Assembly: GCA_910585395.1 (NCBI GenBank)
Contig: CAJUCK010000022.1
Span: 1 to 13,832, forward strand
DNA: 13,832 nucleotides
DNA from: an uncultured Lachnospiraceae bacterium
GTDB taxonomy: Bacteria > Bacillota > Clostridia > Lachnospirales > Lachnospiraceae
Direction: 5' to 3'
Under the pieces are notes generated by a model. The model was not told where the DNA came from, ran no database searches, and saw nothing but the letters and a program-made list of their open reading frames with translations. Positions 12,989-13,832 of this stretch are shown here, piece by piece (the first letter of the stretch is position 1; every line of letters begins with the position of its first letter). Position numbers and translations under genes: made by a program.

Positions 12989-13011
12989 AAAAGCTTTCTG
13001 CCTGCTTTTTT
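12989..13011 (+). terminator. Weak terminator-like hairpin upstream of the exporter promoter
   Basis: AAAAGC (12989-12994) and GCTTTT (13004-13009) pair around a 9-base loop, and the T-run continues to 13011. The stem is short. It would end any transcript starting at the TATAAT near 12844 and so define a small RNA of roughly 150 bases (inference). Confidence 0.4.
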
Positions 13012-13020
13012 GTCTGGTAA

Positions 13021-13049
13021 TTGAATTTTTCAGGAAAATTTTGTATAAT
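13021..13049 (+). promoter_or_regulatory. Strong sigma-A promoter of ABC exporter with operator-like dyad
   Basis: TTGAAT (13021-13026), a 17-base spacer, and TATAAT (13044-13049). The spacer contains AATTTT-5-AAAATT (13024-13040), a symmetrical element placed between -35 and -10 where a MarR- or TetR-type repressor would act. CCAGG (13058-13062) and CCTGG (13085-13089) can pair in the 5'UTR. Confidence 0.8.
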
Positions 13050-13131
13050 TTCTTTTGCCAGGAGATGGATAAAATATAAGAATACCTGGAAAATAAGTAA
13101 AATGTAATAACAAAGAGTGAAAGGAATCTCT

Positions 13132-13832
13132 ATGAAAAAATTACTGGTGTATTTAAAAAATTACAAGAAGGAATGCGTGTTAGCGCCATTGTTTAAAATG
13201 CTGGAGGCCTCCTTTGAGCTGATTGTGCCTCTGGTGGTGTCGGCAATTATTGACGTGGGAATTGTAAAAAGAGACCAGAACTTTATACTGCAGATGTGCC
13301 TTGTGATGGTAGCTTTGGGGCTTATCGGCCTTGTCTGTTCTGTGACTGCACAATTTTTTGCGGCAAAGGCAGCGGCAGGTTTTGGCACAATCGTCCGTCA
13401 TGCATTGTTTGCGCATATTCAGACGTTTTCTTTTTCGGAAATCGACAAGGCAGGAACGGCAACCCTGATTACGCGTATGACCAGCGATATCAATCAGACT
13501 CAATCTGGGGTAAACATGGTGCTGCGGCTGTTTCTGCGTTCTCCATTTATCGTGTTTGGAGCTATGGTAATGGCATTTACCATCGACGTAAAAGCTGCAT
13601 TGATTTTCGCAGCGGCCATTCCGCTGCTGTCCCTGGTGGTATTTGGAATTATGGCGGTGAGCATTCCTCTGTATCGCAAAGTACAGGAACGATTAGACAA
13701 GGTATTGGGCATCACCAGAGAAAATCTTACAGGAGCCAGGGTGATTCGTGCGTTTCACAAAGAAGAAGAGGAGAAAAGCCGGTTTGAAGAAAGATTGGAA
13801 AATCTTACTTTTATGCAAAACCATGTGGGAAA
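13132..13832 (+). CDS. ABC exporter (fused TM-ATPase) subunit, 5' part only
   Basis: The ATG at 13132 follows AAAGGAA. The frame is open to the window edge, giving 233 codons of what is usually a protein of about 580 residues. It shows the N-terminal exporter membrane domain: a cytoplasmic start (MKKLLVYLKNYKKEC), TM1 around 18-40 (LAPLFKMLEASFELIVPLVV), TM2 around 54-75, the coupling segment FSFSEIDKAGTATLITRMTSD (roughly 104-124), TM3-4 around 137-186, and GARVIRAFHKEEEEKSRF (about 205-222), a strong signature of heterodimeric multidrug-type ABC exporters. The ATP-binding half and probable partner subunit lie outside the window. The substrate is unknown. Confidence 0.92.
   Translation, partial: MKKLLVYLKNYKKECVLAPLFKMLEASFELIVPLVVSAIIDVGIVKRDQNFILQMCLVMVALGLIGLVCSVTAQFFAAKAAAGFGTIVRHALFAHIQTFSFSEIDKAGTATLITRMTSDINQTQSGVNMVLRLFLRSPFIVFGAMVMAFTIDVKAALIFAAAIPLLSLVVFGIMAVSIPLYRKVQERLDKVLGITRENLTGARVIRAFHKEEEEKSRFEERLENLTFMQNHVG

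Larger units (their letters stand above)
12785..13131. other. Non-coding stretch between permease and ABC exporter
   Basis: About 350 bases without a credible gene. In order: an isolated TATAAT (12844-12849) with only a weak -35; a GC-rich folded island (12864-12926); a short imperfect hairpin before GTTTTTG (12960-12979); AAAAGC-9-GCTTTT plus T's (12989-13011), terminator-like; and the strong promoter at 13021-13049. A 27-codon frame through the island (12858-12941) has no ribosome site and is not called. Confidence 0.6.

Noticed and set aside
13296..13787. 163-codon frame within the ABC exporter gene
   Set aside because: It is out of frame with the exporter reading (13132 onward), which has clear membrane-domain signatures. 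The alternative frame is Cys/Arg/His-rich shadow.
1..13832. CRISPR array, insertion sequence, prophage or rRNA genes
   Set aside because: No regularly spaced repeats, transposase or integrase motifs, or rRNA signatures were seen on either strand.

Overview
The window looks like chromosome from a low-to-mid GC, Gram-positive, spore-forming Firmicute, most likely a gut Lachnospiraceae (Blautia, Ruminococcus gnavus or Dorea type). The evidence is strong AGGAGG ribosome sites, AT-rich intergenic DNA, a dipicolinate synthase pair (so endospores), a 4-TM LiaF-like membrane protein, DUF3783 and paired ABC exporters. No phage, transposase or CRISPR array is visible. The genus is inferred from protein style only.

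Layout. 1-53 is the 3' part of tRNA-Tyr(GUA), followed by a decayed tRNA-like tail that merges into a terminator-like hairpin. 241-2800 is a tight four-gene, same-strand cluster: a LytTR response regulator whose phospho-acceptor Asp is replaced by Glu, a cysteine-free protein with a FliD-like segment, a cysteine-free helical protein, and a small acidic protein. It ends in a very strong bidirectional terminator (2851-2890). 2900-3295 (minus) is a HicB-like antitoxin without HicA, with inverted repeats over its promoter. 3646-4682 holds a sigma-70-like protein lacking promoter-recognition regions, followed by a 59-residue DUF3006/SH3-like protein, with its own sigma-A promoter and terminator. 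4853-6311 (minus) is spoVFA-spoVFB. 6452-9488 is a plus-strand operon of liaF-like, DUF3783, larE and tcdA, from a near-consensus extended -10 promoter to a long hairpin terminator. 9517-12797 is an ATPase plus FtsX-type permease pair behind an inverted-repeat-rich leader. 12785-13131 is a non-coding stretch with a GC-rich folded island and a strong promoter. 13132 to the end is the start of an ABC exporter subunit.

How the genes fit together. The LytTR regulator probably controls the three genes behind it, which look like exported or surface-filament-type proteins from a lineage with no flagellar genes in view. This is the best candidate for an undescribed system. The truncated sigma with its small partner is the second candidate, perhaps an RNA polymerase core-binding modulator rather than a true sigma. 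The remainder is housekeeping or stress biology: dipicolinic acid for spore cores, cell-envelope sensing (LiaF), nickel-pincer cofactor sulfur insertion (LarE), ct6A tRNA modification (TcdA), and two export systems.

All family calls were made by eye from motifs. No database search was run.
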